In this document: positions 18,959-27,784 of the stretch, in pieces
Layout of the letters: each line of letters begins with the position of its first letter
How positions within the stretch are numbered: position 1 is the first letter of the stretch
Origin: Roseicella frigidaeris
GTDB lineage: Bacteria; Pseudomonadota; Alphaproteobacteria; Acetobacterales; Acetobacteraceae
Assembly: GCF_003258945.1 (NCBI RefSeq)
Contig: NZ_QLIX01000010.1
Location: 62,001 to 126,000 of the forward strand
Direction: 5' to 3'
DNA: 64,000 nt
Notes under the pieces: model-generated
What the model saw: only the letters and a program-made list of their open reading frames with translations
The model's database searches: none
Told to the model about the DNA's origin: nothing
Made by a program: the position numbers and the translations under genes

Positions 18959-19040
18959 GGCCGTTGCTGGCGACGCATTAACGGCCCCCAGGGGTGGTCC
19001 CCTTCGCCGGGCGCGACCCTCCGGACGGAAGCCTTCATGC
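18959..19040 (+). repeat. Dispersed hairpin element, copy B (after family 5 SBP)
   Basis: GGCCGTTGCTGG (18959-18970), loop CGAC, then GCATTAACGGCC (18975-18986): 12-bp arms with one G-T wobble and two mismatches. GGTCCCCTT, CGCCGGGCGC and CCTCCGGAC follow, matching copies C and D in order. It starts 7 bases after the SBP stop. Confidence 0.65.
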
Positions 19041-19068
19041 CGTCGGCAGGAGACGCGGCGCCGGGTCC

Positions 19069-19095
19069 CCACGGAGCCGCGGCGCGGCTCCGTGG
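19069..19095. terminator. Perfect 12-bp hairpin between convergent genes
   Basis: CCACGGAGCCGC (19069-19080), loop GGC, exact complement at 19084-19095. It lies between the plus-strand SBP and the minus-strand EthD stop (19104), so a bidirectional terminator is likely, although no U-tract is present. Confidence 0.6.
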
Positions 19096-19103
19096 AGGCG
19101 CCT

Positions 19104-19412
19104 TCAGCCGATCACCTCGTTGACCTGCACCACCGGCTTGCAGTCGGTGAAATTCGGGATGTCGCCGAAGAGCTCCGGCCCATGCGCCTCGGCCGCCTTC
19201 TGGAACTCGGCGACGGAGCCGAAGCTGAGCAGCGTGATGACGCGATAGGGCGCCGCGCCCTCCGGCCCGGGCGTGCCGCGCATCACCCGGCTGTCCTTAA
19301 GGCCCAATCCCGACCAGCGCTCGCGCACCAGCGGCATGTGCTTCTGCAGGTAGTAGGTCTCGTCGAATTTCGTGCCCGACTCGTTCGGGTACAGCACGCT
19401 GACGGTGATCAT
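19104..19412 (-). CDS. EthD family protein
   Basis: 102-aa ferredoxin-like alpha+beta barrel protein, full length for the family. Pattern: ITVSVLYPNESGTKFDETYYLQKHMPLV at the N-terminus (the conserved Y/H of EthD-like proteins) and DIPNFTDCKPVVQVNEVI at the end. AGGGGAGG precedes ATG 19412. The family was named from an ether-degradation operon; most members have unknown function. It is divergent from the SMP-30 gene. Confidence 0.85.
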   Translation of the reverse strand: MITVSVLYPNESGTKFDETYYLQKHMPLVRERWSGLGLKDSRVMRGTPGPEGAAPYRVITLLSFGSVAEFQKAAEAHGPELFGDIPNFTDCKPVVQVNEVIG

Positions 19413-19700
19413 CGCATCCTCCCCTGCACCGGAGCCTCGCCGGTCCCGGCTGCGTTGCGGCCTGCCTGCCCCCCGGCCGGGTGGGCTTGCCGTGCCGGGG
19501 AGCCTAGAACCGATCGCGCCGGGGCCGGAAGGCCTGGCGGCCTCCCACCGTCATGCTCCTGCCGCCGCGCGCCCGCGGTCACCCGCGCGCACGGAATTGC
19601 GATGCCGGCGCGCCGGCCTTGCCTCGCCCATGCCCGGCCATGCAACCCTCGGCCCCTGACCGGTGCCGCTCAGGACGCCGGTCATGGGGAGGAAGCAGGA

Positions 19701-20810
19701 ATGCAGGACAGACCCGATGGCGCCCCGGGCGGGGCGCCCGGCCGCCGTGCCGTGCTCGGCGGGCTCGCCGCCGCCATCGCCGCCGGCGCCGCCATGCCGG
19801 CGCAGGCGCAGCGCGACTTCGGCCGCGGCGCCGGCCCGGTCCGCTACCCCGACGCCGATATCGTCGCCCTCGACAAGAAGCGCTTCACCGCCCCGCTCGG
19901 CAACAGCGCCATCAAGCGGCTCTACACCGGCCTCGGCTGGGCGGAGGGCCCGGCCTGGCACGCGACCGGCCGCTTCTGGGTGTGGTCGGACATCCCGAAT
20001 GACGAATGCCTTCGCATGAACGAGGAGGACCACTCGGTCCATCGCCGCTTCCGCAGCCCCTCCGGCTTCTCCAACGGCAACACCTTCGACCGCGAGGGAC
20101 GGCAGATCGCCTTCCGCCACTTCAACCGCGACGTGGTGCGCTACGAGCCGGACGGACGCCTCACCGTGCTCGCCGCGCGCGGCCCGGACGGGCCGCTGAA
20201 CGCGCCGAATGACGGGGTGGTGCATCCCGAGGATGGCAGCATCTGGTTCACCGACCCGGGCTACGGCGCGCTGATGAACTACGAGGGCCAGCGCGTGCCG
20301 GAGGCCGCGACCAGCCCGCGCCCGCTGATCAAGGAGGCGGTCTACCGCATCGACGCGCAGAGCGGCCAGGTCGCCAAGGTGGCGGACCAGCCCTTCAAGC
20401 CGAACGGCCTCTGCTTCTCGCCCGACTACCGCCGGCTCTACGTCGCCGACAGCGGCAGCAGCCACTATCCGGAGGCGAAGAACATCGTCTGGGCCTTCGA
20501 TGTGGACGGCCCGCGCCTGAGCAACCCCCGCACCTTCTGCAGCATGGAGTACCAGGGCAAGTCCGGCTTCGGCGACGGGGTGCGCTGCGACGAGGCGGGC
20601 AATCTCTGGGTCGGCGCCGGCTGGGTGGGCGACGGCTATGACGGGGTGCATGTCTTCGCCCCCGACGGCGCCCGCATCGGCCTCATCAAGCTGCCGGAGA
20701 TCTGCGCCAATCTCTGCTTCGGCGGCACGCGCCGGAACCAGTTGCTGATGACGGCGAGCCAGTCGATCTACCTGCTCCCGGTCGAGACCCGCGGCGCGCA
20801 TTTCTGCTGA
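19701..20810 (+). CDS. SMP-30/gluconolactonase family protein with Tat-like signal
   Basis: Periplasmic six-bladed beta-propeller lactonase, 369 aa. The leader GRRAVLGGLAAAIAAGAAMPAQAQ suggests Tat export. Family metal ligands are visible: E in WAEGPAW, N in APNDGVVHPEDGSIWFTDPGYG, N in KPNGLCFSPD and D in SGFGDGVRCDEAGNLW. Likely hydrolyses a sugar lactone. ATG 19701 follows GGGGAGGAAGCAGGA. Confidence 0.88.
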   Translation: MQDRPDGAPGGAPGRRAVLGGLAAAIAAGAAMPAQAQRDFGRGAGPVRYPDADIVALDKKRFTAPLGNSAIKRLYTGLGWAEGPAWHATGRFWVWSDIPNDECLRMNEEDHSVHRRFRSPSGFSNGNTFDREGRQIAFRHFNRDVVRYEPDGRLTVLAARGPDGPLNAPNDGVVHPEDGSIWFTDPGYGALMNYEGQRVPEAATSPRPLIKEAVYRIDAQSGQVAKVADQPFKPNGLCFSPDYRRLYVADSGSSHYPEAKNIVWAFDVDGPRLSNPRTFCSMEYQGKSGFGDGVRCDEAGNLWVGAGWVGDGYDGVHVFAPDGARIGLIKLPEICANLCFGGTRRNQLLMTASQSIYLLPVETRGAHFC

Positions 20811-21065
20811 CCCGCCCCGGCCCGGGCCCGCGCGGCGCCGCGCGGGCCCCTCCGCCACGCCATCATGGCAACAACAGTTCATGAACGGTCCGATGCCTGC
20901 GTCCCCGGCGGCCGGCGGGCATGCTAAGCAGGGCCCGATGCTCGATGACGCGTGGAGGCGCCTTCTGCTCGCACCCCCCTGGCCTGGCGCCGATTGCGGC
21001 TCCCGGCCCATCCTCCGCGGGATCGCGGCAACCTCCCGGGCGCGGGCCGACGCAGCGAGGGCACC

Positions 21066-22400
21066 GTGCCGGTTCGCGCGCTGACCGACCTGTTCCGCCA
21101 GCGCGAGGCGCCGCCCGCCGAGGAGCCCGAGATCACCATCCCGCCGATGCCGGGCAGCGAGCCCGGCGAGGAGGGAGGGCCGTCGCGGCAGCCGGGCCTC
21201 GACGCGGCGCGGCGGCGGCTGGCCGAGAGCTTCACCCCGACGCGCCCGCTGGTCGGCCGGCGCAAGCGCAAGGATGGCGACCAGAGCAGCAGCATCGGCT
21301 TCATCGGCCGGGAGACGGAGCGCGAGCGCATCATGCGCGCCGTCGCCGAGGACCGCTCGCATGTCGTCATTTTCGGCGAGCGCGGCCGCGGCAAGACCTC
21401 GCTCGCCAACATGGTCATGGCCCAGGCCCTGGCCATGGGCTTCGTCGTCGCCCGGCATGTCTGCGCCGCCAACAGCGACTTCGACAGCATCATGCGCGGG
21501 CTGTTCCGCGACATCCCGCGCTGGCTGAGCACCCTCGGCCCGGCCGGGCCCGAGGACCCGCCCGGCGCGCTCGGCCTGCTGCCGACGCGGCCGGTGCTGC
21601 CGGGCGACATCATGGTCGCCTCCAACGCGCTGATCGAGCTGCGCCTGCTGCTCGTGGTCGACGAGTTCGACCGGGTGGTGGACCAGGAGACGCGCACCTC
21701 CTTCGCCGACACGCTGAAGCAGCTCTCGGACCGCGGCGTGCCGCTGTCCTTCGTCATCATCGGCGTCTCGGAGAGCGCCGAGGAGCTGCTCGGCCGGCAC
21801 CCCTCGATCCAGCGCTGCGTCACCCGGGTGCCGCTGCCCCTGCTCAGCCAGGAGGAGGTGGAGGAGCTGGTGGAGCGCGGCGCCGAGCGGGCCGGGCTCG
21901 ACTACTCCCCCGCCGCCCGCACCTGCATCGCCGAGCTCGCCCGCGGCGTGCCCTATATGGGGCAGCTCCTGGCGCTGCGGGCCGGCCAGTCGGCCCTCGA
22001 CCACGGCCGCACCGCGGTGCAGGGCAGCGACCTCATCGCCGCCATGCAGGCGGCGGTGGTGGAGGCGGACCCGCGCATCATCGCCCTCTATGACAGCGTC
22101 ACCCGCATGGAGCGCGACCCCGCGGCGCTCGGCATCCTGCGCGCCGCCGCGGCCGGGCGGCAGGACGGGCTCGGCCGGTTCCAGGCCTGGCAGGACGGCG
22201 CGGTGCTGCGCGTCGCCGGCGTCCGCGCCGATCCCGATGCCTGGCGCCGCGTGCTGCAATCCGGCGCGATCCATCCCTTCCGCGGCGAGGGGCCGGATCT
22301 CTACGTCTTCGGCGAGGCGATGCTGCAGCAGCTCGTGCTGCTGCGGGCGGTGCTGGCGCAGCAGGCGCCGCGGCCGGCGGCCGGCGGCACGGCGGCCTGA
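21066..22400 (+). CDS. AAA (Orc1/Cdc6-like) ATP-binding protein
   Basis: 444 aa. After a charged, proline-rich N-terminus (1-75), the ATPase core begins GFIGRETERERI. Walker A GERGRGKT is at 104-111 and Walker B LLLVVDEFD at 194-202, followed by a sensor-like FVIIGVSESAEELL and the lid region. The C-terminal third is helical, with no recognised nuclease or DNA-binding motif. The wording resembles stand-alone AAA_16/Orc-type ATPases of alphaproteobacteria of unknown role. GTG 21066 is preferred; ATG 20952 is in frame but gives a poor-looking extension. A one-pass membrane protein gene follows on the same strand. Confidence 0.75.
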   Translation: MPVRALTDLFRQREAPPAEEPEITIPPMPGSEPGEEGGPSRQPGLDAARRRLAESFTPTRPLVGRRKRKDGDQSSSIGFIGRETERERIMRAVAEDRSHVVIFGERGRGKTSLANMVMAQALAMGFVVARHVCAANSDFDSIMRGLFRDIPRWLSTLGPAGPEDPPGALGLLPTRPVLPGDIMVASNALIELRLLLVVDEFDRVVDQETRTSFADTLKQLSDRGVPLSFVIIGVSESAEELLGRHPSIQRCVTRVPLPLLSQEEVEELVERGAERAGLDYSPAARTCIAELARGVPYMGQLLALRAGQSALDHGRTAVQGSDLIAAMQAAVVEADPRIIALYDSVTRMERDPAALGILRAAAAGRQDGLGRFQAWQDGAVLRVAGVRADPDAWRRVLQSGAIHPFRGEGPDLYVFGEAMLQQLVLLRAVLAQQAPRPAAGGTAA

Positions 22401-22688
22401 CCCGCGCGGGATCGGGCCCCAGGTCCGATCCCCCCTGTCCTGCCCACGCCCGGGCCGCTCACCTTGGGGTCGCTCACCTCGGGGCCGCCCGCGCCGCGGC
22501 CAGAGGCCCGGCGCCGCCCATGACCATTCGGCGCATGACAACGGCTTGAAAACAACGTGGGGTAGTGGCGCGGCGTTCGCCAAGGGGCCCGCCCTGGGTT
22601 AGCCTGCCCTTGGAGGATGGGCCGCCGCCGCCTACCTGCGTCTCGCGCCCGCCTTGCCCCGTCCGCCCTGCTCAAGGTGCCCCGCCGC
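22401..22688. other. Spacer between the AAA ATPase gene and the next gene
   Basis: About 290 bases with repeated CTCACCTYGGGGYCG wording near 22459-22490, and slightly lower GC around 22520-22560. No convincing gene or terminator hairpin is visible. If the next gene starts at ATG 22617 instead of 22689, the spacer shrinks to 216 bases. Confidence 0.4.
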
Positions 22689-23483
22689 ATGCCGACCATG
22701 CCCCTCGCCCAGGCCGCCGGCACCGCCGATGCCGCGGAGGCGTCCCTGCTCGCCGAGGCGGTCGATGGCCTCGGTCCCGGCTGGCGCCTGCTGGCGCGGC
22801 GGCCGGCCTCCGCGGGGCGGCCGCTCTGGGCCGCCGGCCAGGGGCCGGCCATCCTCGCCAATGCGGCGCTCGGCCTGGTGCTGCTCGACATCGCGCCGCG
22901 CGCCTCCATCGGCGCCGCCGAGCAACTCCGCGCCGCGCTGGCGGCCGCCGAATTCGGCCGGCGCTTCCCCGGCCATCTGCCGATCGTGCACCGGATGCTG
23001 CCGCGCGAGCATATCGGCCGCCTGCCCGACATCCTCGACTACGCGCTGTCCTGGGAGCCGCCGCTGACCCTGCCGGCGGAGGAGGCCTGGGTCGAGGCGG
23101 TCGAGCAGGTGATCGCCGGCCCGTTGCCCGTCGAGCCCTCCCCTGCGCCCCCGGCGCCCGATCCGGCGGCGGCCGAGCCCGTGGCGATGCCGCCGGCCGA
23201 GGACCCGGTCGCCGCGCCGCCGGCGGCACAGGCGCCGCCGAGCTATGCGACGCCGCTGCTGATCGGCTGGACGCTCATGCTGGCGATCGGCGCCGCCGTG
23301 GCCACCTGGCAATCGGCGCCGCGGCCTGCCCCGGCGCCGGAGGCCGCGGCACAGGCGCCGGCGGCCTCGCGGCCCGCGGCGACGCGGCCGAGGCCGATCT
23401 CCGCCTCCCAGGCGCCGGCGCGCCAGGACGAGGCCCTGCGGCCCGCGGTCTGGCGCGCCGCCCCGGACCGCCCGGCGCCCTGA
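22689..23483 (+). CDS. Hypothetical one-pass membrane protein
   Basis: 264 aa from ATG 22689; an in-frame ATG at 22617 would add 24 residues, but GGAGG abuts it directly, so the later start is preferred (AAGGTG 9 bases upstream). An N-terminal globular domain of about 130 residues includes GPAILANAALGLVLLDIAP, which faintly resembles nuclease-like (NERD/restriction-type) folds but lacks a clear catalytic set. Next comes a Pro/Ala linker, a membrane span (LLIGWTLMLAIGAAVATW) and an Ala/Pro-rich tail. Not recognised. It lies downstream of the AAA ATPase in the same direction, so the two may work together. Confidence 0.6.
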   Translation: MPTMPLAQAAGTADAAEASLLAEAVDGLGPGWRLLARRPASAGRPLWAAGQGPAILANAALGLVLLDIAPRASIGAAEQLRAALAAAEFGRRFPGHLPIVHRMLPREHIGRLPDILDYALSWEPPLTLPAEEAWVEAVEQVIAGPLPVEPSPAPPAPDPAAAEPVAMPPAEDPVAAPPAAQAPPSYATPLLIGWTLMLAIGAAVATWQSAPRPAPAPEAAAQAPAASRPAATRPRPISASQAPARQDEALRPAVWRAAPDRPAP

Positions 23484-23583
23484 AGCGGCCCCAATCCGGC
23501 GGCCTCACCGGATCGGGCGGGAACGGTCCGCAGGCGGCAGCCTCACCCGCGTCCCGCGCGGTGAAACCGTCCTGCGCCCGGTC

Positions 23584-24759
23584 TCAGACCCGCTCGACGC
23601 ACATGGCGACGCCCATGCCGCCGCCGATGCAGAGCGTGGCGAGGCCGCGTTTGGCGTTGCGGCGCTGCATCTCAAACAGCAGCGTGTTCAGCACCCGCGC
23701 GCCCGAGGCGCCGATCGGATGGCCGAGCGCGATGGCGCCGCCATTGACGTTCACCTTGGACGGATCCCAGCCGAGATCCTTGTTCACCGCGCAGGCCTGC
23801 GCCGCGAAGGCCTCGTTCGCCTCGATCAGGTCGAGCGTGTCGATCGACCAGCCGGCCTTCTGCAGCGCCTTGCGCGAGGCGGGGATCGGCCCGGTGCCCA
23901 TGATCGAGGGATCGACGCCGGCCGTCGCCCAGGAGACGATCCGCGCCAGCGGCGCGATGCCGCGCTTCTTCGCCTCCTCGGCCGACATCACGACGGCGAC
24001 CGCGGCGCCGTCATTGATGCCGGAGGCATTGCCGGCGGTGACGGTGCCGGCCTTGTTGAAGGCGGGGCGCAGCTTCTGCAGCACCTCGAGCGTGGTCTCC
24101 GGCTTCGGGTACTCGTCGTTCTCGACGACGATGTCGCCCTTGCGGGTCTTCACCGTGACCGGCGCGATCTCGTCCTTGAAGCGGCCGGCCTTCATCGCCT
24201 CGCCCGCCTTGCGCTGGCTGGCGGCCGCGAACTCGTCCTGCTGCTCGCGGGTGATCTGGTACTTCTCGGCGACGTTCTCGGCGGTCGTGCCCATGTGGTA
24301 GCCGTGGAAGGCGTCCCAGAGCCCGTCCTTGATCATGGTGTCGACCATGGCGAGGTCGCCCATCTTCTGGCCGGCGCGCAGGTTCGCCGCATGCGGCGCC
24401 TGGGTCATGCTCTCCTGGCCGCCGGCGACGACGATGGCGGCATCGCCGGTCGCGATCTGCTGCGCCGCCAGCGCCACGGCGCGCAGGCCCGAGCCGCAGA
24501 GCTGGTTGATGCCGAAGGCGGTGTGCTCCACCGGGATGCCGGCGGCGACCGAGGCCTGGCGCGCGGGATTCTGGCCGGCATTCGCGGTCAGGATCTGGCC
24601 CATGATGACCTCGTCCACCTCCTCCGGCTTCACCCCGGCGCGCGACAGCGCGGCCTCGATCGCGATCTTGCCGAGCACATGCGCCGGCAGGGTGGCGAAG
24701 GCGCCGTTGAAACTGCCGACCGGCGTGCGGGCGGCTGAGGCGATGACGATCTCGGTCAT
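23584..24759 (-). CDS. phaA: Acetyl-CoA C-acetyltransferase (beta-ketothiolase) PhaA
   Basis: Condenses two acetyl-CoA to acetoacetyl-CoA, feeding PHB synthesis, or runs in reverse in ketone catabolism. 391 aa. N-terminus [20 protein letters not shown], acyl-acceptor Cys in [12 protein letters not shown], the NEAFAAQ motif, catalytic His in [12 protein letters not shown] and second Cys in [11 protein letters not shown] 24759 has GGGAG about 10 bases upstream; ATG 24768 is too close to it. The PHA synthase-like gene lies just upstream on the same strand, so phaC-phaA cotranscription is plausible. Confidence 0.95.
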   Translation of the reverse strand: MTEIVIASAARTPVGSFNGAFATLPAHVLGKIAIEAALSRAGVKPEEVDEVIMGQILTANAGQNPARQASVAAGIPVEHTAFGINQLCGSGLRAVALAAQQIATGDAAIVVAGGQESMTQAPHAANLRAGQKMGDLAMVDTMIKDGLWDAFHGYHMGTTAENVAEKYQITREQQDEFAAASQRKAGEAMKAGRFKDEIAPVTVKTRKGDIVVENDEYPKPETTLEVLQKLRPAFNKAGTVTAGNASGINDGAAVAVVMSAEEAKKRGIAPLARIVSWATAGVDPSIMGTGPIPASRKALQKAGWSIDTLDLIEANEAFAAQACAVNKDLGWDPSKVNVNGGAIALGHPIGASGARVLNTLLFEMQRRNAKRGLATLCIGGGMGVAMCVERV

Positions 24760-24834
24760 GACTGGCATTCTCCCACCCTGACTATTGCGACGCAGTATGG
24801 CGCCGCACCCGGAAGGCTCACAAGCCCGCCGCGC

Positions 24835-26025
24835 TCAAGCCCCGCGCCGTCGCCGGGGCCGGCCGGGCAGGGCCTCGATCCAGGTCAGCAGGGGACGCCA
24901 GAGATGGGTCTCCGCCGCTCCCCCCGCGACCATGCCGACATGGCCAGCCGCCGCGTGATGCACAAGGGCCGCCGGCATGCGGGCCGCCAGCGCCAGGGCC
25001 GAGGCCGGCGGGACGATGCGGTCGCGGGCCGGGATCGCCAGGAAGGCCGGCAGGGCGATGCGCTCGGGCGCCACCGCCTCGCCGGCGACGCGCCAGGCGC
25101 CGCGCGCCGGGCTGTTGCCGCCATACCAGCCGCCGAGCGCCTCGCGGGCCACCGGCGCGGCGAGGGCGATGCCGTCGTTCAGCCAGTCCTCCAGGGCGAC
25201 GAAGCGCCGGGCCTCGGCGCTGTCGGGATCGAGCCGGCCGAAGCGGCGGTACTTCTCGGCGATCCCGGCCGGGTCCTGCGCCGCGAAGAGGGCCTGCAGC
25301 GCATCGACGGGCAGCGCGCCGGCGGCCTGCAGCAGCGGCTCGAGCACCTCGAGCGTCGCTCCCAGGCCGCGGGCCCGCACCGGGTCCTCGGCCCAGAAAT
25401 CCCAGGGCGTGGCCAGCAGGGCCAGGCCGCGCAGCGCCGCCGGCCGCCGCTGCGCCAGGGCGAGGCCGAGCAGCCCGCCCATGCAGTAGCCGGCCAGCAG
25501 GACCGGCTGCCCGGCCAAGCCGGCGGCGGCGGCCACGGCGCGTTCGAGCCGGCCGGCGATGTAGTCCGTCAGGCTGAAGCCGCGCTCCGGCGGGCCGGGC
25601 TCGCCCCAGTCCAGCAACAGGATGCGCAGCCCGGCCGCGGCGAGGTGGCGCAGCATGGACCCGCCCGGCATGAGGTCCAGCACCTGCGCCCGGTTGACGA
25701 GGGAGGGCACCACCAGCAGGGCGCCGAGGCGGCCCTCGCCGCCATAGTCCAGCAGGCGCGAGCCGCCCTCCCGCCAGGGCGCCGGCGGCTCCGGCAGGTC
25801 GCGCCGGTAGGGATGGCGGCGATAGGCCAGGATGCCGGCGAGGAGCGCCGCGTCGCGGTCGAGCAGCCGGCGCTCGACGGCGGCGGCGAAGGCCTCAGGC
25901 GGATGGCCGCTTGCGGCGAGGGCGGCGGCGATCCGCCGCGCCTCCCGCCGGCCCTGCCTCGAGCGCGGCCAGGCGCCGCTCCAGGGCGGCGATGCGGCCG
26001 TGCAGGGCGGCGGTGTCCGCGCCAC
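24835..26025 (-). CDS. Class III-like poly(3-hydroxyalkanoate) synthase, start uncertain
   Basis: Alpha/beta-hydrolase-fold polymerase. Diagnostic parts are LRILLLDWGEPG, the lipase-like box GYCMGG with nucleophilic Cys, IPARDRIVPP with catalytic Asp, and AAGHVGMVAG with catalytic His. The conserved part begins near 25870 and is about 350 residues, the size of class III PhaC (class I is about 590). No ATG, GTG or TTG exists between 25870 and 26020. The nearest canonical starts, GTG 26025 and ATG 26046, lie inside the upstream gene. A GGGAGG sits 8 bases before an in-frame ATC at 25932, a possible non-canonical start. The substrate is probably hydroxybutyryl-CoA from PhaA/PhaB. Confidence 0.75.
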   Translation of the reverse strand: MARTPPPCTAASPPWSGAWPRSRQGRREARRIAAALAASGHPPEAFAAAVERRLLDRDAALLAGILAYRRHPYRRDLPEPPAPWREGGSRLLDYGGEGRLGALLVVPSLVNRAQVLDLMPGGSMLRHLAAAGLRILLLDWGEPGPPERGFSLTDYIAGRLERAVAAAAGLAGQPVLLAGYCMGGLLGLALAQRRPAALRGLALLATPWDFWAEDPVRARGLGATLEVLEPLLQAAGALPVDALQALFAAQDPAGIAEKYRRFGRLDPDSAEARRFVALEDWLNDGIALAAPVAREALGGWYGGNSPARGAWRVAGEAVAPERIALPAFLAIPARDRIVPPASALALAARMPAALVHHAAAGHVGMVAGGAAETHLWRPLLTWIEALPGRPRRRRGA

Positions 26026-26425
26026 CCAGCGCGTCGCCAGGGCCATCGCCAGGTGCAGCGCCAGCGGCCGCGGGCCGCGGCGGGCCGGCGGGTCCGTTTC
26101 CGTCGTGTCGGTCGGCGCCCCGCTCATGGCCGGCCTGGACGGGGCTGGCCGTGCCGAGCCAGGTGGCGGCGAGGCCGAAGGCCTGGCGCCAGGCGGTCAC
26201 CACCTCGGGGTCGGCGGCCAGGGCGGCGAGTTCGCCCTGCCAGAGGGTGATCCAGGCCTCGGCCAATCGGTCCAGCGCCGGGTCGCAGCATGTCCCGTCC
26301 CCTCGGTCTGCCTGCCGGCCATCCTGTTTGCCGCTCCGCGGGGCCTGTCCGCCGCCCGGTGCGGCCTGCTCGTCGCCCGCCGGGGAATCGGCGCCGGGAT
26401 GCTCCCCGGTCGCGCCGTGGTGCAT
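25895..26425 (-). CDS. Hypothetical protein upstream of PHA synthase (PhaE-like role possible)
   Basis: 176 aa with a strong ribosome site (GAAGGA 8 bases before ATG 26425). The N-terminal 45 residues are disordered-looking. A helical segment follows (DRLAEAWITLWQGELAALAADPEVVTAW, about 52-80), then a Pro/Gly/Ala linker, then a heptad stretch (LHGRIAALERRLAAL) and a basic tail. It is not a clear match to any family I know. Its position before a class III-size synthase and the helix-plus-coiled-coil design resemble the PhaE subunit or phasin-like partners; that is inference. The 3' part overlaps the putative phaC frame. Confidence 0.55.
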   Translation of the reverse strand: MHHGATGEHPGADSPAGDEQAAPGGGQAPRSGKQDGRQADRGDGTCCDPALDRLAEAWITLWQGELAALAADPEVVTAWRQAFGLAATWLGTASPVQAGHERGADRHDGNGPAGPPRPAAAGAAPGDGPGDALGGADTAALHGRIAALERRLAALEAGPAGGAADRRRPRRKRPSA

Positions 26426-26531
26426 TGCGGAATCCTTCTAACGCAAGCGCGGAAACGGCGTGCTATCCTGCCTGGACCCCCGCATGACGGCGCCGCACGC
26501 CGCTCCGCGACCAAGAAGGGACGCCAACGCC

Positions 26532-27134
26532 ATGTCAGAGAACGCCGCCCGCGCCGAGACCACGCCAGACGCCCCGGCGCAACCGGTGGTGGTCAAGAAA
26601 TACGCCAATCGTCGCCTCTACAATACGGAATCCTCCAGCTACGTCACGCTCGAGGATCTTGCCAACATGGTGAGAAAGGGTCGCGACTTTATCGTCTTCG
26701 ACGCAAAATCGGGAGAGGACATCACCCGCTCCGTCCTCACGCAAATTATCGTCGAGGAGGAGGCGAAGGGGCGGAGCCTGCTGCCCGAGAGCTTCCTGCG
26801 CCAGCTCATCGGCTTCTACGGCGACAGCCTGCAGAGCGTGCTGCCGCGCTACCTGGAATTCGCCATGGCCGGCTTCGCCCGGCAGCAGGAGCAGATGCGA
26901 CGCTCGGTCGAGCAGGCCATGGGCGGCTTCAATCCCTTCGGCGCCCTGCCAGGGCTGGAGGAGGTCGGCAAGCAGAACATGGCGATGCTGGAACGGGCGA
27001 TGAGCCTCTTCGCGCCCTTCCGCCCGACCGATCCGAACGCGACCGTCGAGGAGTTGAAGGCGGAGATCGAGACGCTGCGGCGACAACTTTCGGAAGCGAT
27101 ACGAACCGGTCGCGGTTCCTCGCCTGGGGGGTGA
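26532..27134 (+). CDS. phaR: Polyhydroxyalkanoate synthesis repressor PhaR
   Basis: DNA- and PHB-binding repressor that controls phasin and PHA genes; free PHB titrates it. 200 aa. The PHB/PHA accumulation DNA-binding domain spans about residues 18-85 (VVKKYANRRLYNTESSSYV, then DFIVFDAKSGEDITRSVL), followed by the PHB_acc domain (LLPESFLRQLIGFYGDSLQ, FARQQEQMR). A short coiled coil ends the protein (VEELKAEIETLRRQL). ATG 26532 follows AAGGGACG; upstream codons in frame are unsupported. Divergent from the PHA synthase cluster, as expected for its regulator. Confidence 0.93.
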   Translation: MSENAARAETTPDAPAQPVVVKKYANRRLYNTESSSYVTLEDLANMVRKGRDFIVFDAKSGEDITRSVLTQIIVEEEAKGRSLLPESFLRQLIGFYGDSLQSVLPRYLEFAMAGFARQQEQMRRSVEQAMGGFNPFGALPGLEEVGKQNMAMLERAMSLFAPFRPTDPNATVEELKAEIETLRRQLSEAIRTGRGSSPGG

Positions 27135-27242
27135 GTTTCGCGGCTTCCGCTTCCATCACGCGTTCGTCACGCTCGGTGGTGGAACGCCCGCAATGCAGCG
27201 GCATTCCGTTGGGTGAGATTCTCAACGGCAAAGGGCACGCCG

Positions 27243-27707
27243 ATGGTGCAGACAACAACCCAGACCGAGCCACGGCGTAGTGATGGCGCGAAGCCGGGCC
27301 AGCGCGCCAATGCCGCGGATCGGCATGTCGGGTCCCGTATCCGCGAGCGCCGCGTCATGATGGGGCTGTCGCAGCAGCAGCTGGCCCGCATGATCGGCGT
27401 CACCTACCAGCAGGCGCACAAATACGAGCGCGGTCTCAATCGCATCTCCGCCGGGCGTCTTTTTGAGATTGCGCAGGTGCTCGGCGTCGGCGTGTCCTGG
27501 TTCTTCGAGGGCCTCTCGCCGGAATCCGAGCAGAACGAGATCTCGCCGCGCCAGCGCATGTGCCTGGAGCTCGCGCGCAACTTCGCGATGATCGACAACG
27601 AGAAGCATCAGGAGGCGCTGAGCCAGATGGCCCGCGCCCTCGCCGCGCAGAGCCAGGCGGCGCAGTCGAGCCTCGCCGCCGACGGCGACGCCAGCGACAC
27701 CCACTGA
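27243..27707 (+). CDS. XRE family helix-turn-helix transcriptional regulator
   Basis: 154 aa. A Cro/C1-type HTH occupies about residues 27-85: RIRERRVMMGLSQQQLARMIGVTYQQAHKYERG, with ISAGRLFEIAQVLGVGVSWFFEG completing the fold. This form is typical of small alphaproteobacterial XRE regulators. Residues 100-135 form a helical tail; the Ala/Ser-rich end is disordered. ATG 27243 has AAAGGG 7 bases upstream and beats GTG 27213. Target genes unknown. Its first 120 bases are less GC-rich than neighbours. Confidence 0.88.
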   Translation: MVQTTTQTEPRRSDGAKPGQRANAADRHVGSRIRERRVMMGLSQQQLARMIGVTYQQAHKYERGLNRISAGRLFEIAQVLGVGVSWFFEGLSPESEQNEISPRQRMCLELARNFAMIDNEKHQEALSQMARALAAQSQAAQSSLAADGDASDTH

Positions 27708-27784
27708 GCGCTGGCGGCCCCCTGCCGGGCGCGGCGGCCGGGCGAGGCCCGGCCTGCCCGCTGACCCTCACCTGCTGACATTGC

